A DNA stretch of 50,965 bases from Lachnospiraceae bacterium (GTDB lineage: Bacteria > Bacillota > Clostridia > Lachnospirales > Lachnospiraceae): contig JAFYDI010000115.1 in assembly GCA_017544835.1 (NCBI GenBank), forward strand, positions 1 through 50,965. The letters run 5' to 3'. The translations under genes and the position numbers were made by a program. Shown piece by piece: positions 1 through 8,529 of this stretch (its first letter is position 1; each line of letters begins with the position of its first letter). The notes under the pieces are model-generated. The model searched no databases, was not told the DNA's origin, and was given only the letters and a program-made list of their open reading frames with translations.

Positions 1-93
1 CGGTAATTTTCTGAATCAGGGTTTTTTCCTTGCGATTTTCCTCCACATAATTGAAAGAGAAAAACTCGCAAAAGTGCGTAAATTCAAGGATTG
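1..93 (-). other. Open frame running off the left edge (uncertain)
   Basis: Downstream of the rlmD stop, one minus-strand frame stays open to the window edge. It reads through a Phe/Glu/Lys-rich stretch (for example CEFFSFNYVEENRKEK) and is also open back into the end of rlmD in a shifted frame. I see no ATG, GTG or TTG start in it and no family I recognise. It could be the start of a downstream gene, a translated tail or chance. No terminator hairpin is visible after rlmD within the window, so the operon may continue leftwards. Confidence 0.2.
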
Positions 94-1461
94 TCAGGTA
101 TTCTGCCTTGTTAGCAGAACCACAGTCTCCACATGTGTCGTGTGCGGGAACTGATCCACCGGGCAGACGCGCTTAAGCTCGTAGCCGTTTTGCAAAAGAA
201 ACTTTAAGTCGCGGGCCAAGGTTGCGGGATCGCAGGACACGTAAACGACACGCTCGGGCTTTATAGATACGATTGTATCAAGCAGTTTTTGGTCGCAGCC
301 TTTGCGAGGCGGGTCGACCACGATTACATCGGGAGTGGGAAGTGTGCCGGCAACGTCTTCTGATGCTCCCACGAAAAACTCTGCGTTTTTGATACCATTG
401 AGTTCTGCATTTACGCGCGCATCGGCTATCGCTTCAGGCACAATTTCCACACCGTAAACCGCCTTCGCGCCGGACGCAAGGTACAAAGAAATCGTACCGA
501 TTCCACAATATAGGTCCCAGAGAACTTCCTTGCCGGTTAGGCCTGCATATTCTCTCGCTAAATCGTAGAGTTTTCGGGTCTGCTCGGGGTTAACCTGATA
601 GAAGGACAGCGGAGAAATACGGAATTTGACGTCTCCGATGTAGTCCTCTATATAAAGCTCGCCGTACACGGGAACACATTTGTCGCCCATGATGACGTTG
701 GTGTTCTTTTTATTGACGTTAAGACATAGACTCTTGAGCTCATATCCCTCGGAAGCCACGACTTCCTTCAAAATCTCAGTAAGAACCTCGCTGTGGGGCA
801 AAGAATCACCGTTTACAACTATGCACACCATAAATTCCTTGCTCGTAAAGCCTGTGCGGGTAAAGACATGGCGCACGAGTCCCGCTCCGGTCTCCTCATT
901 GTAAGGGGCAATCTTATAGTCATTCAAAAACTTCTGAACAGCCTCAAGTACGGGCTCGTTAAGAGCTGCCTGGATGGTGCACTCAGTATTGGCAACAACG
1001 TCGTGAGAATGTCTGCGGTAGAAGCCCACAACAGCCTTTCCTTCTCTGTCTGTTCCGACAGGGAACTGGGCCTTATTACGATAGTAAAAAGGGATGTCCG
1101 CGCCCACAATCGGCTCCATGGGAGGATTCTCGATTCCGCCGATACGGGTTAAGCAGTTATAGACCTTTTCCTGTTTATACTCAAGTTGCTTCTTGTAATC
1201 CATGTGCTGGAAGGTACAACCGCCGCATTTGCGAGCTACCGCGCATTTTGCCTCAATGCGAAAAGACGAAGGCTCCAAAAGCTTAGCCGCAAAAGCATAC
1301 GCGTAAGCCTTCTTAACCTTCGTGATGTGTGCAAGTACCTTGTCGCCGGGAAGCGCATCAGCCACGAAAACCGTCATTCCGTCTTCGGTGTGTCCGATGC
1401 CTTCTCCTTCAGAGCCAAGGTCAGTTATGATAATCTCTACTTCTTGATTCTTGGTAAGCAA
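94..1461 (-). CDS. rlmD: 23S rRNA (uracil-5-)-methyltransferase, RlmD/RlmCD type
   Basis: SAM-dependent enzyme that makes 5-methyluridine in 23S rRNA; the TrmA/RumA family fit is clear. The 455 residues start with a TRAM RNA-binding domain (about 1-60). An iron-sulphur-type cysteine cluster follows (C73, C79, C82 in AVARKCGGC, with a further Cys near 160). The Rossmann methyltransferase domain carries the SAM loop LYCGIGTISL, the DPPRKG motif and the catalytic cysteine in YVSCDPATL (about residue 408). Length is normal and the C-terminal THVETVVLL is typical. It is the last visible gene of a three-gene minus-strand unit, 8 nt after yhaM. Whether it modifies one or two uridines cannot be told from sequence; in Gram-positives a single RlmCD enzyme often does both. 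Confidence 0.93.
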   Translation of the reverse strand: MLTKNQEVEIIITDLGSEGEGIGHTEDGMTVFVADALPGDKVLAHITKVKKAYAYAFAAKLLEPSSFRIEAKCAVARKCGGCTFQHMDYKKQLEYKQEKVYNCLTRIGGIENPPMEPIVGADIPFYYRNKAQFPVGTDREGKAVVGFYRRHSHDVVANTECTIQAALNEPVLEAVQKFLNDYKIAPYNEETGAGLVRHVFTRTGFTSKEFMVCIVVNGDSLPHSEVLTEILKEVVASEGYELKSLCLNVNKKNTNVIMGDKCVPVYGELYIEDYIGDVKFRISPLSFYQVNPEQTRKLYDLAREYAGLTGKEVLWDLYCGIGTISLYLASGAKAVYGVEIVPEAIADARVNAELNGIKNAEFFVGASEDVAGTLPTPDVIVVDPPRKGCDQKLLDTIVSIKPERVVYVSCDPATLARDLKFLLQNGYELKRVCPVDQFPHTTHVETVVLLTRQNT

Positions 1462-1469
1462 ATCTACTC

Positions 1470-2417
1470 CTATTCTTCCTGCTTGGTCGCACGCAGATTG
1501 GACTCAAAAAGCCTGTTAAATCCAAGCCATCCCTGCTCTGTCGTAGCGCCGAGTATTTCTTTAAAGGTCTCCATCTTGGCATCAAGATCGTCTGCGTAGC
1601 TGAGAGCTACTGCCTCAACAAGTGCGGGTTTCTTGGGTGAACCAAACTCCAGCTTGCCGTGATGCGCAAGGATACAGTGTTTTAATTCGTTCAAAAGTGA
1701 TTTGGGGAATCCGTCAATTAAGGCAGCTTTCTCGCCTACCATCTCAGCTCCCATCACGATGTGGCCTAAAAGGTTTCCTTCATCGGTATAGTCGTTCTCA
1801 GGAAAAGAAGAAATCTCGTAAACCTTTCCGATATCATGCAAAATCGCCGCTGACACCAGCAAGTCCTTCTTAAGCATAGGGTACTTGGCCGCATAGTATC
1901 TGCAAAGATTAGCCACCGAAACAGTATGTTCCAATAATCCGCCTACGAAGCAGTGATGCACACTCTTAGCCGCACTCGCCTGCTTGAATCGCTTGATAAA
2001 TGCCTCATCCTTAACAAAAAACTCCTCAAGAAGCGCCTTCAGATAGTGATTGGAAGTATCGCCGATATATCCGAGTAGCTCCTTGTACATATCATCGATG
2101 TCGCGCTCGCTCACGGGAAGGTAGTCTCTCGGGTCATACTCGCCTTCACCTGCGATACGTGTTCTTTTGATACTAACTTGCAAAGCACCGTTAAAAGAAG
2201 ACACTTCGCCTACAATATCCACATAATCAAGAGCATCGAAATCACAGATTCCCGCGCTTCCGACATCCCATATCTTACAATCAATCGAACCTGTCTTGTC
2301 CTGCAAAATAACATTATCGTAAGGCTTACCGTTCTTGGTAACCGCCGAATTCTTCTGCTTGCAAAGGTAAATCCCCGCAACATGGTCCCCTTCTCTAAAC
2401 TCCTGAATGTACTTCAT
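1470..2417 (-). CDS. yhaM: 3'-5' exoribonuclease YhaM family (OB-fold + HD domain)
   Basis: Processive 3'-5' exoribonuclease of the YhaM/CBF1 family, acting in RNA turnover in the cytoplasm. The 315 residues carry an N-terminal OB-fold (about 10-95) that would bind nucleic acid. A metal-dependent HD domain follows, with HHCFVGGLLEHT, the HD pair in ILHDIGK (about residue 193) and a downstream ILAHHG. Length matches Bacillus YhaM. It lies between the HtrA-like gene (18 nt upstream) and rlmD (8 nt downstream), so co-transcription is likely. The start is the ATG at 2417, preceded by an AGGAGG-type site. An alternative reading as a generic HD phosphohydrolase is unlikely because of the OB-fold plus HD order. 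Confidence 0.9.
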   Translation of the reverse strand: MKYIQEFREGDHVAGIYLCKQKNSAVTKNGKPYDNVILQDKTGSIDCKIWDVGSAGICDFDALDYVDIVGEVSSFNGALQVSIKRTRIAGEGEYDPRDYLPVSERDIDDMYKELLGYIGDTSNHYLKALLEEFFVKDEAFIKRFKQASAAKSVHHCFVGGLLEHTVSVANLCRYYAAKYPMLKKDLLVSAAILHDIGKVYEISSFPENDYTDEGNLLGHIVMGAEMVGEKAALIDGFPKSLLNELKHCILAHHGKLEFGSPKKPALVEAVALSYADDLDAKMETFKEILGATTEQGWLGFNRLFESNLRATKQEE

Positions 2418-2435
2418 ATATCCTCCTAAAAATCT

Positions 2436-3803
2436 TTATTTGACCTCTGTAAAAGTAACTTCAAGGTCAATCTGCTTGTATACGCCTTGTGAACTTCTGA
2501 ATACTCTGATAGTCTCGGTATCCCCTTCCTTGAATCCGCGCAAAAGAATCAGATAATCACTGAATTTATTAATCCTTGTAATGGGTGTTCCGACAATAAT
2601 ATCACCGCTTTGAATACCTGCGCGCATTGCGGGCGAATCCATTTCAACCGACAGAACAAATACTCCTTCCGGCGCACCCTGCAATACCATTGCGGCAGGA
2701 ACATCGTCGCCTGTAATGCCCATATAAACCGTATCTATTCCGTTCATCATTCTTTCAAGCGGTTTCTTAAGCTCGGTGATTCCATATGCGCAGATGAGGT
2801 TTCTGGTGTCGGAAGTGGAGTGCGTTGTATCTATTATTCCTAGCACCTCGCCTCTAAGGTTAATAAGCACTCCCGTTGCAGACGAACTTCCGTAAATATT
2901 CGTATATAACTGTTTGTATATGCTGTCTGTAAGGTTAAGCTTGTTGGAATTGGACGTAATAATTCCATAGTTAACCGATCTGTATACTCCGAGCGGACTT
3001 CCCACAGCGATTATGGGCATACCTACAATGCTGTAACTTGTGGATGAGCCAAGGGGCGCCATCCTGATAGCCTCCCTCGTGACTTCGTTAATGTCGTCCT
3101 CCAGAACGCCTATTATGCACAGGTCCGTAGTCGTGTCAAAAGCAGAAATCTTGGCTCTTGCCGACACTCCGTTACAGAAAGTTACCAAAATATCGTTGCT
3201 GCCTCTGACCGAGGAATACTTGGTGGTAATAAAAAGCTCTGTTTCGTTGCTCTCGGTTATGATACCCGAAAGCTCGCTCTCTCTTACGTATGCGTTATTA
3301 AAAATATCTGTATTGTTCTTAACCGGGGTGACTCTTACTATAAAGCGTTGTGCAGCAACTGCCACATCCAAAAGAGTCTTGTACATGTCCTGATAATCAT
3401 CAAGAGAAAGCTTAACGTCGGATATGAGCGCCTTAATCTCTTCCTCATCAAGCTGTGTTCCCTCCGGAATCTCCACATCGGGGTCAGTCGATGTAAGAAT
3501 CATATCTTCCGGATTCATCTCTTCTTCAACCGTCTCTTCGGGAAAAGAAATCATCACAGGCTCGCTCTTTGTCTCTTCTTCTTTCTCATTACCCGAGATT
3601 CTGTCTATAACAAAGGGCGCAAGAAGCGCAAAAGTAACACACGCAACCAATCCGAATACCACCGCAGAGAGGGCGGCAACCATGGTGTTGCGCATGAGTT
3701 TCTTACGATTTATCGGGCGAGATTTAATCTCTTCACGCATAAAGACGAATTCGTCTTTTTCCTGATTCTCACTCTCAAGTTTTTTAAGTTCTTCGTCAGT
3801 CAT
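2436..3803 (-). CDS. Membrane-anchored HtrA/DegP-like protein with degenerate protease site
   Basis: The 455 residues show the architecture of a DegP/HtrA (S1C) protein: a cytoplasmic N-terminus, one membrane segment (about 40-66), an acidic Ser/Thr/Glu-rich linker (about 72-125), a trypsin-like fold (about 150-345) and one PDZ domain (about 360-440). The catalytic triad is not intact. The His position, normally in TNNHVV, is Tyr196 (FITTKYSSV). The Asp is kept (D227 in TTTDLCI). The GNSGGPL loop is replaced by GSSSATGVL, putting Ala309 or a shifted Ser at the nucleophile. I infer a non-proteolytic, extracytoplasmic protein- or peptide-binding role, perhaps a scaffold or sensor. First gene of the unit with yhaM and rlmD; GGAGG precedes the ATG. 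Family assignment is good, loss of activity probable. Confidence 0.82.
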   Translation of the reverse strand: MTDEELKKLESENQEKDEFVFMREEIKSRPINRKKLMRNTMVAALSAVVFGLVACVTFALLAPFVIDRISGNEKEEETKSEPVMISFPEETVEEEMNPEDMILTSTDPDVEIPEGTQLDEEEIKALISDVKLSLDDYQDMYKTLLDVAVAAQRFIVRVTPVKNNTDIFNNAYVRESELSGIITESNETELFITTKYSSVRGSNDILVTFCNGVSARAKISAFDTTTDLCIIGVLEDDINEVTREAIRMAPLGSSTSYSIVGMPIIAVGSPLGVYRSVNYGIITSNSNKLNLTDSIYKQLYTNIYGSSSATGVLINLRGEVLGIIDTTHSTSDTRNLICAYGITELKKPLERMMNGIDTVYMGITGDDVPAAMVLQGAPEGVFVLSVEMDSPAMRAGIQSGDIIVGTPITRINKFSDYLILLRGFKEGDTETIRVFRSSQGVYKQIDLEVTFTEVK

Positions 3804-3831
3804 GTATGCCCTCCAAAAGCCTCTTATAAAG

Positions 3832-3860
3832 AGTATATCCGCGCCGCCCTTTATTGTAAA
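3832..3860 (-). promoter_or_regulatory. Promoter of the HtrA-like/yhaM/rlmD unit
   Basis: Read on the minus strand, TTTACA (3855-3860) and TATACT (3832-3837) are separated by exactly 17 nt, giving a good sigma-A type promoter 28 nt before the start at 3803. Its -35 box lies on top of the -35 box of the divergent mutS2 promoter. Confidence 0.65.
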
Positions 3861-3882
3861 GAGCGGTGTCGTATGGTAGAAT
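3854..3882 (+). promoter_or_regulatory. Promoter of mutS2
   Basis: TTGTAA (3854-3859) and TAGAAT (3877-3882) with a 17-nt spacer; a TG one base before the -10 box makes it an extended -10. Predicted transcription start is near 3889. This rules out the GTG codon at 3866 as the mutS2 start and supports the ATG at 3917. Confidence 0.65.
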
Positions 3883-3916
3883 AATGGGGAATTTAGAGTA
3901 TAGTACCGAGGGTTTT

Positions 3917-6298
3917 ATGAACGAAAAAGTTTTATCTACACTTGAATATACAACCATCATCAAGATGCTTGAAGACCATGCGGATTCCGCTCCCGGCAAG
4001 AAGCTTTGCCGCGAACTTCTTCCCATGACCAAACTTTCCGATATTGAGGAGGCTCAGCTTCAGACCGCCGATGCTCTTTCGCGCCTTTTTAAGAAGGGCA
4101 GCATCACATTCGGCTCCAATAAGGACCTGGGCTTTGCCATCAAATCTTTGGAGATCGGCTCTTCGCTTACGGCAGCCGAGCTTCTTTCTTTTGCGGGATT
4201 CTTAAGAAATGTAGGACGCGTTAAGGCTTGGGGCGTCAGAGAGAAAGAGGAGGAGACTCCCGATTCACTCGACGATTACTTCAATCTCTTAGAGCCCCTT
4301 ACCAGGACCGCCGACGAAATCAGCCGTTGCATTCTGTCCGAAGAAGGTGAGATTGCAGACGATGCAAGTCCCACTCTTAAGTCAATCAGAAAGGCTATGC
4401 AGCAGGCCAATGAAAAGATTCACTCAGAGCTTAACTCCATGGTGAACGGTTCTCTTCGCACTTATCTTCAGGACGCCGTTGTCACCATGCGTAACGGGCG
4501 TTATTGTATTCCCGTCAAGAGCGAATACAAGGGTCAGGTATCCGGTATGGTGCATGACCAGTCTTCTTCGGGTTCCACTTTCTTTATCGAGCCTGCCAAG
4601 GTTGTTGAGCTTAACAATAAGATTCGCGAATTAGAGCTTGATGAGCAGAAAGAAATCGCGGTTATCCTTGCGACTCTTTCAGCTTCCCTTTCAGAGCATA
4701 CGGTACAGCTTAAGACCAATTCCGAGTTTATGACCAAGCTCGACTTTATATTTGCCAAGGCCCGCCTTGCGATGGACCAGAAGGCTTCAAGGCCAATTTT
4801 CAACACCGACCATTACATAAACATCCGCAAGGGACGCCACCCTCTTTTGGACAAGAAGAAAGTGGTACCTATAGATGTTCCTCTCGGCAAGGACTATGAC
4901 TTACTGGTTATCACCGGTCCCAATACCGGCGGTAAGACTGTTACGCTTAAGACTGTCGGCCTCTTTACCCTTATGGGGCAGGCAGGTCTTCATATTCCTG
5001 CGGGAGATTTATCGGAGCTTTCCGTATTTGACGAAGTATTCGCTGATATCGGGGATGAGCAGAGTATCGAGCAGAGCCTTTCTACCTTCTCTTCACATAT
5101 GAAGAGCATAGTTAATATACTGGACAAAGCAGATTCCAATTCTCTTTGTCTTTTCGACGAACTCGGTGCAGGTACCGATCCTACCGAAGGAGCCGCTCTT
5201 GCCATTGCGATTCTTAGTTTCTTACACGACAGAGGAATACGCACCATGGCTACCACCCATTACAGCGAGCTTAAGATATTCGCGCTGTCCACGAATTTTG
5301 TGGAGAATGCTTGTTGCGAATTCGATGTGGAGACACTTTCTCCCACTTACAGACTCTTAATCGGTATTCCCGGCAAGAGTAATGCTTTTGCCATTTCATC
5401 AAAGCTGGGGCTGTCAGGCGACATTATTGAAGCCGCCAAGCGCCAGATAACCGATGAGTCGGAACGCTTCGAAGACGTTATTGCGGATCTTGAGAACACC
5501 AGAGTATCCATCGAGAAGGACAAGCTTTATATAGAAGAGCAGAAAGCTTTGGTGGAACGCGAGCGCGCAGAACTCAAAGAAAAAACCGACAGACTCAACG
5601 AATCCCGCGACAAGATTCTTAAGAATGCCAATGAAGAAGCAAGAGACATTCTTGCTGAAGCCAAGGAATTTGCCGACGAAGCCATCCGCGCCATCCAGAA
5701 AAGCGGCGGAGCTGTATCTCTTAAAGACCTTGAAGCCCGAAGGCAGGGACTTCGCGATAAGGTTAATGACAAGAACTCCAAGCTTTCCATTAAGAAAGAA
5801 GCCGCCGCGGACTCCGGCGTCAATCCCAAAGATTTACACCTTGGCGACAAGGTTAAGATTGTATCCATGGGTCTTACCGGAACTGTCAGCTCACTTCCCG
5901 ATGCCAAGGGTAATTTGTATGTTCAGTGCGGAATTATCCGCTCTCAAAGTAACGTTAAAGATTTAAGACTTGTTCAGGAAGAAACCATTACCGCACCCGG
6001 TCTTACCCGGAAAAATTCGGGAAGCGGCAGCATTAAGATGTCTAAGTTCATGTCCATTTCTTATGAGTGTAACCTCATAGGTAAGACCGTGGACGAGGCT
6101 CTTGCAATTCTTGACAAGTACCTTGATGATGCATACTTATCACACATTCCCAGTGTCCGTATTGTACACGGTAAGGGCACGGGTACGTTGAGAAATGCTG
6201 TTACTTCTTTCCTTAAGAAGTGCAAGTATGTTAAGTCCTACAGAGCCGGTGAACACGGCGAGGGCGATGCAGGTGTAACAATCGTTGAATTTAAATAA
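3917..6298 (+). CDS. mutS2: MutS2 family ATPase/ribosome-rescue factor
   Basis: MutS2 homologue, 793 residues from the ATG at 3917. The open frame extends to a GTG at 3866, but that lies upstream of the predicted transcription start, and NEKVLSTLEYTTIIKML is the usual family N-terminus. The MutS core and clamp precede an ABC-type ATPase with Walker A GPNTGGKT (about 334-341) and Walker B LCLFDELGAGTDP (about 410). A long charged coiled coil (about 510-610) and a KOW-like segment follow. The C-terminal Smr domain (about 718-793) carries HGKGTGTLR. The family was first linked to suppressing recombination and later to splitting collided ribosomes. The first Smr motif is CNLIGK rather than LDLRG, which I recall as common in clostridial homologues. 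A two-component system follows 22 nt downstream. Confidence 0.95.
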   Translation: MNEKVLSTLEYTTIIKMLEDHADSAPGKKLCRELLPMTKLSDIEEAQLQTADALSRLFKKGSITFGSNKDLGFAIKSLEIGSSLTAAELLSFAGFLRNVGRVKAWGVREKEEETPDSLDDYFNLLEPLTRTADEISRCILSEEGEIADDASPTLKSIRKAMQQANEKIHSELNSMVNGSLRTYLQDAVVTMRNGRYCIPVKSEYKGQVSGMVHDQSSSGSTFFIEPAKVVELNNKIRELELDEQKEIAVILATLSASLSEHTVQLKTNSEFMTKLDFIFAKARLAMDQKASRPIFNTDHYINIRKGRHPLLDKKKVVPIDVPLGKDYDLLVITGPNTGGKTVTLKTVGLFTLMGQAGLHIPAGDLSELSVFDEVFADIGDEQSIEQSLSTFSSHMKSIVNILDKADSNSLCLFDELGAGTDPTEGAALAIAILSFLHDRGIRTMATTHYSELKIFALSTNFVENACCEFDVETLSPTYRLLIGIPGKSNAFAISSKLGLSGDIIEAAKRQITDESERFEDVIADLENTRVSIEKDKLYIEEQKALVERERAELKEKTDRLNESRDKILKNANEEARDILAEAKEFADEAIRAIQKSGGAVSLKDLEARRQGLRDKVNDKNSKLSIKKEAAADSGVNPKDLHLGDKVKIVSMGLTGTVSSLPDAKGNLYVQCGIIRSQSNVKDLRLVQEETITAPGLTRKNSGSGSIKMSKFMSISYECNLIGKTVDEALAILDKYLDDAYLSHIPSVRIVHGKGTGTLRNAVTSFLKKCKYVKSYRAGEHGEGDAGVTIVEFK

Positions 6299-6320
6299 CT
6301 CATTCTGAAGGGAGTTTATA

Positions 6321-7037
6321 ATGCTTAACAGACAAAGAATCCTGATAGTGGACGACGATCCAAGCATTTCAGACCTTGTCTCTCTTTATCTTATAAAGGA
6401 GCAATACGATACCAAGATTGCGGCTGATGGAGAAACCGCTCTTTCTTGCTATGAAGATTTCGCGCCTTCTTTGATAATTCTCGATCTTATGCTTCCCGGC
6501 ATAGACGGTTACGGTGTGTGTCGTGAGATTCGCACCAAGTCCAAGGTTCCGATTATCATTCTTTCGGCCAAAGGAGATACCTTCGATAAGGTTCTTGCTC
6601 TTGAAATGGGCGCCGATGACTATATCGAAAAGCCCTTTGATACCAAGGAACTTGTGGCAAGAGTCAAAGCTGTATTAAGGCGAACCTCTGCCTACGCTGC
6701 TCCGGAAGACGATGATAGAGATATTGAGAGAGTTATTTATCCCGGTCTTTCCATCAATATTACCGAGTACAACGTTATCTATGATGATGAACTCATAGAA
6801 ATGCCCCCCAAGGAAATTGAACTGCTTTATATCCTTGCCAAGAATCCCAACCACGTTTTTACAAGAGAGCAGCTTCTTGATAAAGTGTGGGGCTATGATT
6901 ACGTAGGCGACACACGTACGGTTGACGTACATATAAAGCGTATCAGAGAAAAGATTAAAGACCACGAAATATGGAGTATCGCCACCATCTGGGGTGTCGG
7001 ATACAAGTTTGTATTAAAAGACGGACCTAAACTCTGA
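6321..7037 (+). CDS. OmpR/PhoB-family response regulator
   Basis: 238-residue transcriptional response regulator. The receiver domain (about 5-118) has the acidic pocket DDD at 11-13, the phosphoacceptor D55 in ILDLMLPG, and the conserved Lys in IEKPF. The winged-helix DNA-binding domain (about 140-235) carries the OmpR-type recognition region (TREQLLDKVWGYDYVGDTRTVDVHIKRIR region). GGGAG precedes the ATG. It lies 22 nt after mutS2 and 21 nt before a histidine kinase gene that is its obvious partner. The stimulus and target genes are not evident. Co-transcription with mutS2 looks likely because no terminator or strong promoter separates them. Confidence 0.93.
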   Translation: MLNRQRILIVDDDPSISDLVSLYLIKEQYDTKIAADGETALSCYEDFAPSLIILDLMLPGIDGYGVCREIRTKSKVPIIILSAKGDTFDKVLALEMGADDYIEKPFDTKELVARVKAVLRRTSAYAAPEDDDRDIERVIYPGLSINITEYNVIYDDELIEMPPKEIELLYILAKNPNHVFTREQLLDKVWGYDYVGDTRTVDVHIKRIREKIKDHEIWSIATIWGVGYKFVLKDGPKL

Positions 7038-7058
7038 CTTTAAGATAAAGGAATTATC

Positions 7059-8474
7059 GTGAAAAGAACACTGTACCTTAAATTCTTAATGGCATACTTA
7101 ATATTCGGTGTTTTCGGCTTTATTATTGTCAGTTCTTTTGTGTCCACCAGCACTTATCAGACCTTTCTTAAGGAGAAAGCCGAATCATATTACAGAGAAG
7201 CCAATCTCATCGCCAATACCTATGCATCGGACCTCTACCAAAGTACACGTACTCTTGAAGAGGTTAAGCAGCAGATTGATGACTTGGACACTTTTTTGAA
7301 TGCCGAAATATGGATTATCAATCCTTCCGGACGTATGATTCTAAGCTCGAGACTTCCGATTAACGTTGATGAAGCGATTGTTATAGAAGGCTTTGACTCT
7401 ACCGTTATGGGTAAGTCCAACTATACCACGGGCACTTTCTTTGACTCTTTCGAGGAAGATATGTTAAGCGTTTTTTCTCCTATCGTTGCTGAGTACAAGG
7501 TTAAAGGATACGTTGTGATTCACGCTTCCATGCACGACATCATGATGCTAAGCGACCGCTACATGCGTGTATGCTACTTGCTGTTGGTTATTCTGTTCGC
7601 GCTGTCTCTTATCATTTTGTTTTTCTTTACCATCATGGTATACAGACCGCTTAAGAAGATTACTCACGCGACCGAGCAATATGCTCTTGGTAACATGCAT
7701 TATGAATTTACGTTAGACAGTGATGATGAGATGGGTTATCTCGGCGCCTCCCTTTCCTACATGGCCAGCCAGATTGCCCGCTCCGAAGATAATCAAAAGA
7801 AATTCATTGCAAATGTCTCTCATGATTTCCGCTCCCCGCTTACATCCATACGCGGATATCTTGAAGCGATACTTGATGGTACCATTCCGCCTGAAATGCA
7901 TGAGAAATATATCGGTATAGTGCTAAATGAAACCGAAAGACTTACAAAGCTTACGAACAGCCTTCTTGCACTCAACAACCTTAATATGGCCGGTGTAGTG
8001 CTTGATATGAGTGACTTTGACATCAACAAGGTTATTCGTAACACGGCGGCTTCTTTTGAAGGTACCTGTAAGAACAAGCAGATTGGTATTAACCTAATCC
8101 TTACCGGAGAAGAGCTGACTGTTCATGCAGATGAGACTAAGATTCAGCAGGTTCTGTATAATCTTCTTGATAACGCAATAAAGTTCTCACACCATAATTC
8201 GACCATCACCATCGAGACTACGGAGAAGCACTCGAAGGTGTTCGTATCCGTTAAGGACCAGGGAATCGGTATTCCCAAGGACGACCAGAAGCTTGTATTT
8301 GACCGCTTCTACAAATCAGACTTATCCCGTGGTCGAGACAAGAAAGGTACCGGCTTAGGTCTTTCGATTGTCAAAGAAATCATCATGGCTCACAACGAGC
8401 ACATTAATGTAATCTCTACCGAGGGAGTCGGTACAGAGTTTGTATTTTCTTTGGCCAAGGTCGATGATGAATAA
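7059..8474 (+). CDS. Membrane sensor histidine kinase, partner of the upstream regulator
   Basis: 471-residue sensor kinase using a GTG start with AAAGGA 6 nt upstream. TM1 is at about 7-28 and TM2 at about 172-195, enclosing an extracytoplasmic sensor of about 140 residues. This has a PAS-like character (IWIINPSGRMILSS) and could be a Cache/sCache-type fold. HAMP follows (about 195-245), then HisKA with the phosphorylated H255 in ANVSHDFRSPLTS. The HATPase domain has the N box NLLDNAIKFS, G1 DQGIGIP, an F box and G2 GTGLGLSI. It completes the mutS2-regulator-kinase unit, which ends at a hairpin terminator. The ligand is unknown. Confidence 0.93.
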   Translation: MKRTLYLKFLMAYLIFGVFGFIIVSSFVSTSTYQTFLKEKAESYYREANLIANTYASDLYQSTRTLEEVKQQIDDLDTFLNAEIWIINPSGRMILSSRLPINVDEAIVIEGFDSTVMGKSNYTTGTFFDSFEEDMLSVFSPIVAEYKVKGYVVIHASMHDIMMLSDRYMRVCYLLLVILFALSLIILFFFTIMVYRPLKKITHATEQYALGNMHYEFTLDSDDEMGYLGASLSYMASQIARSEDNQKKFIANVSHDFRSPLTSIRGYLEAILDGTIPPEMHEKYIGIVLNETERLTKLTNSLLALNNLNMAGVVLDMSDFDINKVIRNTAASFEGTCKNKQIGINLILTGEELTVHADETKIQQVLYNLLDNAIKFSHHNSTITIETTEKHSKVFVSVKDQGIGIPKDDQKLVFDRFYKSDLSRGRDKKGTGLGLSIVKEIIMAHNEHINVISTEGVGTEFVFSLAKVDDE

Positions 8475-8491
8475 ATATAGGCACACTAAAA

Positions 8492-8525
8492 GCGCCCCGT
8501 TTAGTAACGAACGAGGCGCCTTTTT
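8492..8525. terminator. Bidirectional terminator between converging units
   Basis: Arms GCGCCCCGTT (8492-8501) and AACGAGGCGC (8510-8519) pair with a single mismatch around an 8-nt loop. TTTTT (8521-8525) follows on the plus strand and TTTT on the minus strand. It separates the kinase gene (+) from trmL (-). Confidence 0.85.
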
Positions 8526-8529
8526 ATGA

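Noticed and set aside
3348..3884. 178-residue plus-strand frame opposite the HtrA-like gene
   Set aside because: Antisense shadow with no family features; it would also run through the divergent promoter region.
3866..3916. GTG at 3866 as mutS2 start
   Set aside because: It lies upstream of the predicted transcription start (about 3889); the ATG at 3917 gives the family N-terminus.
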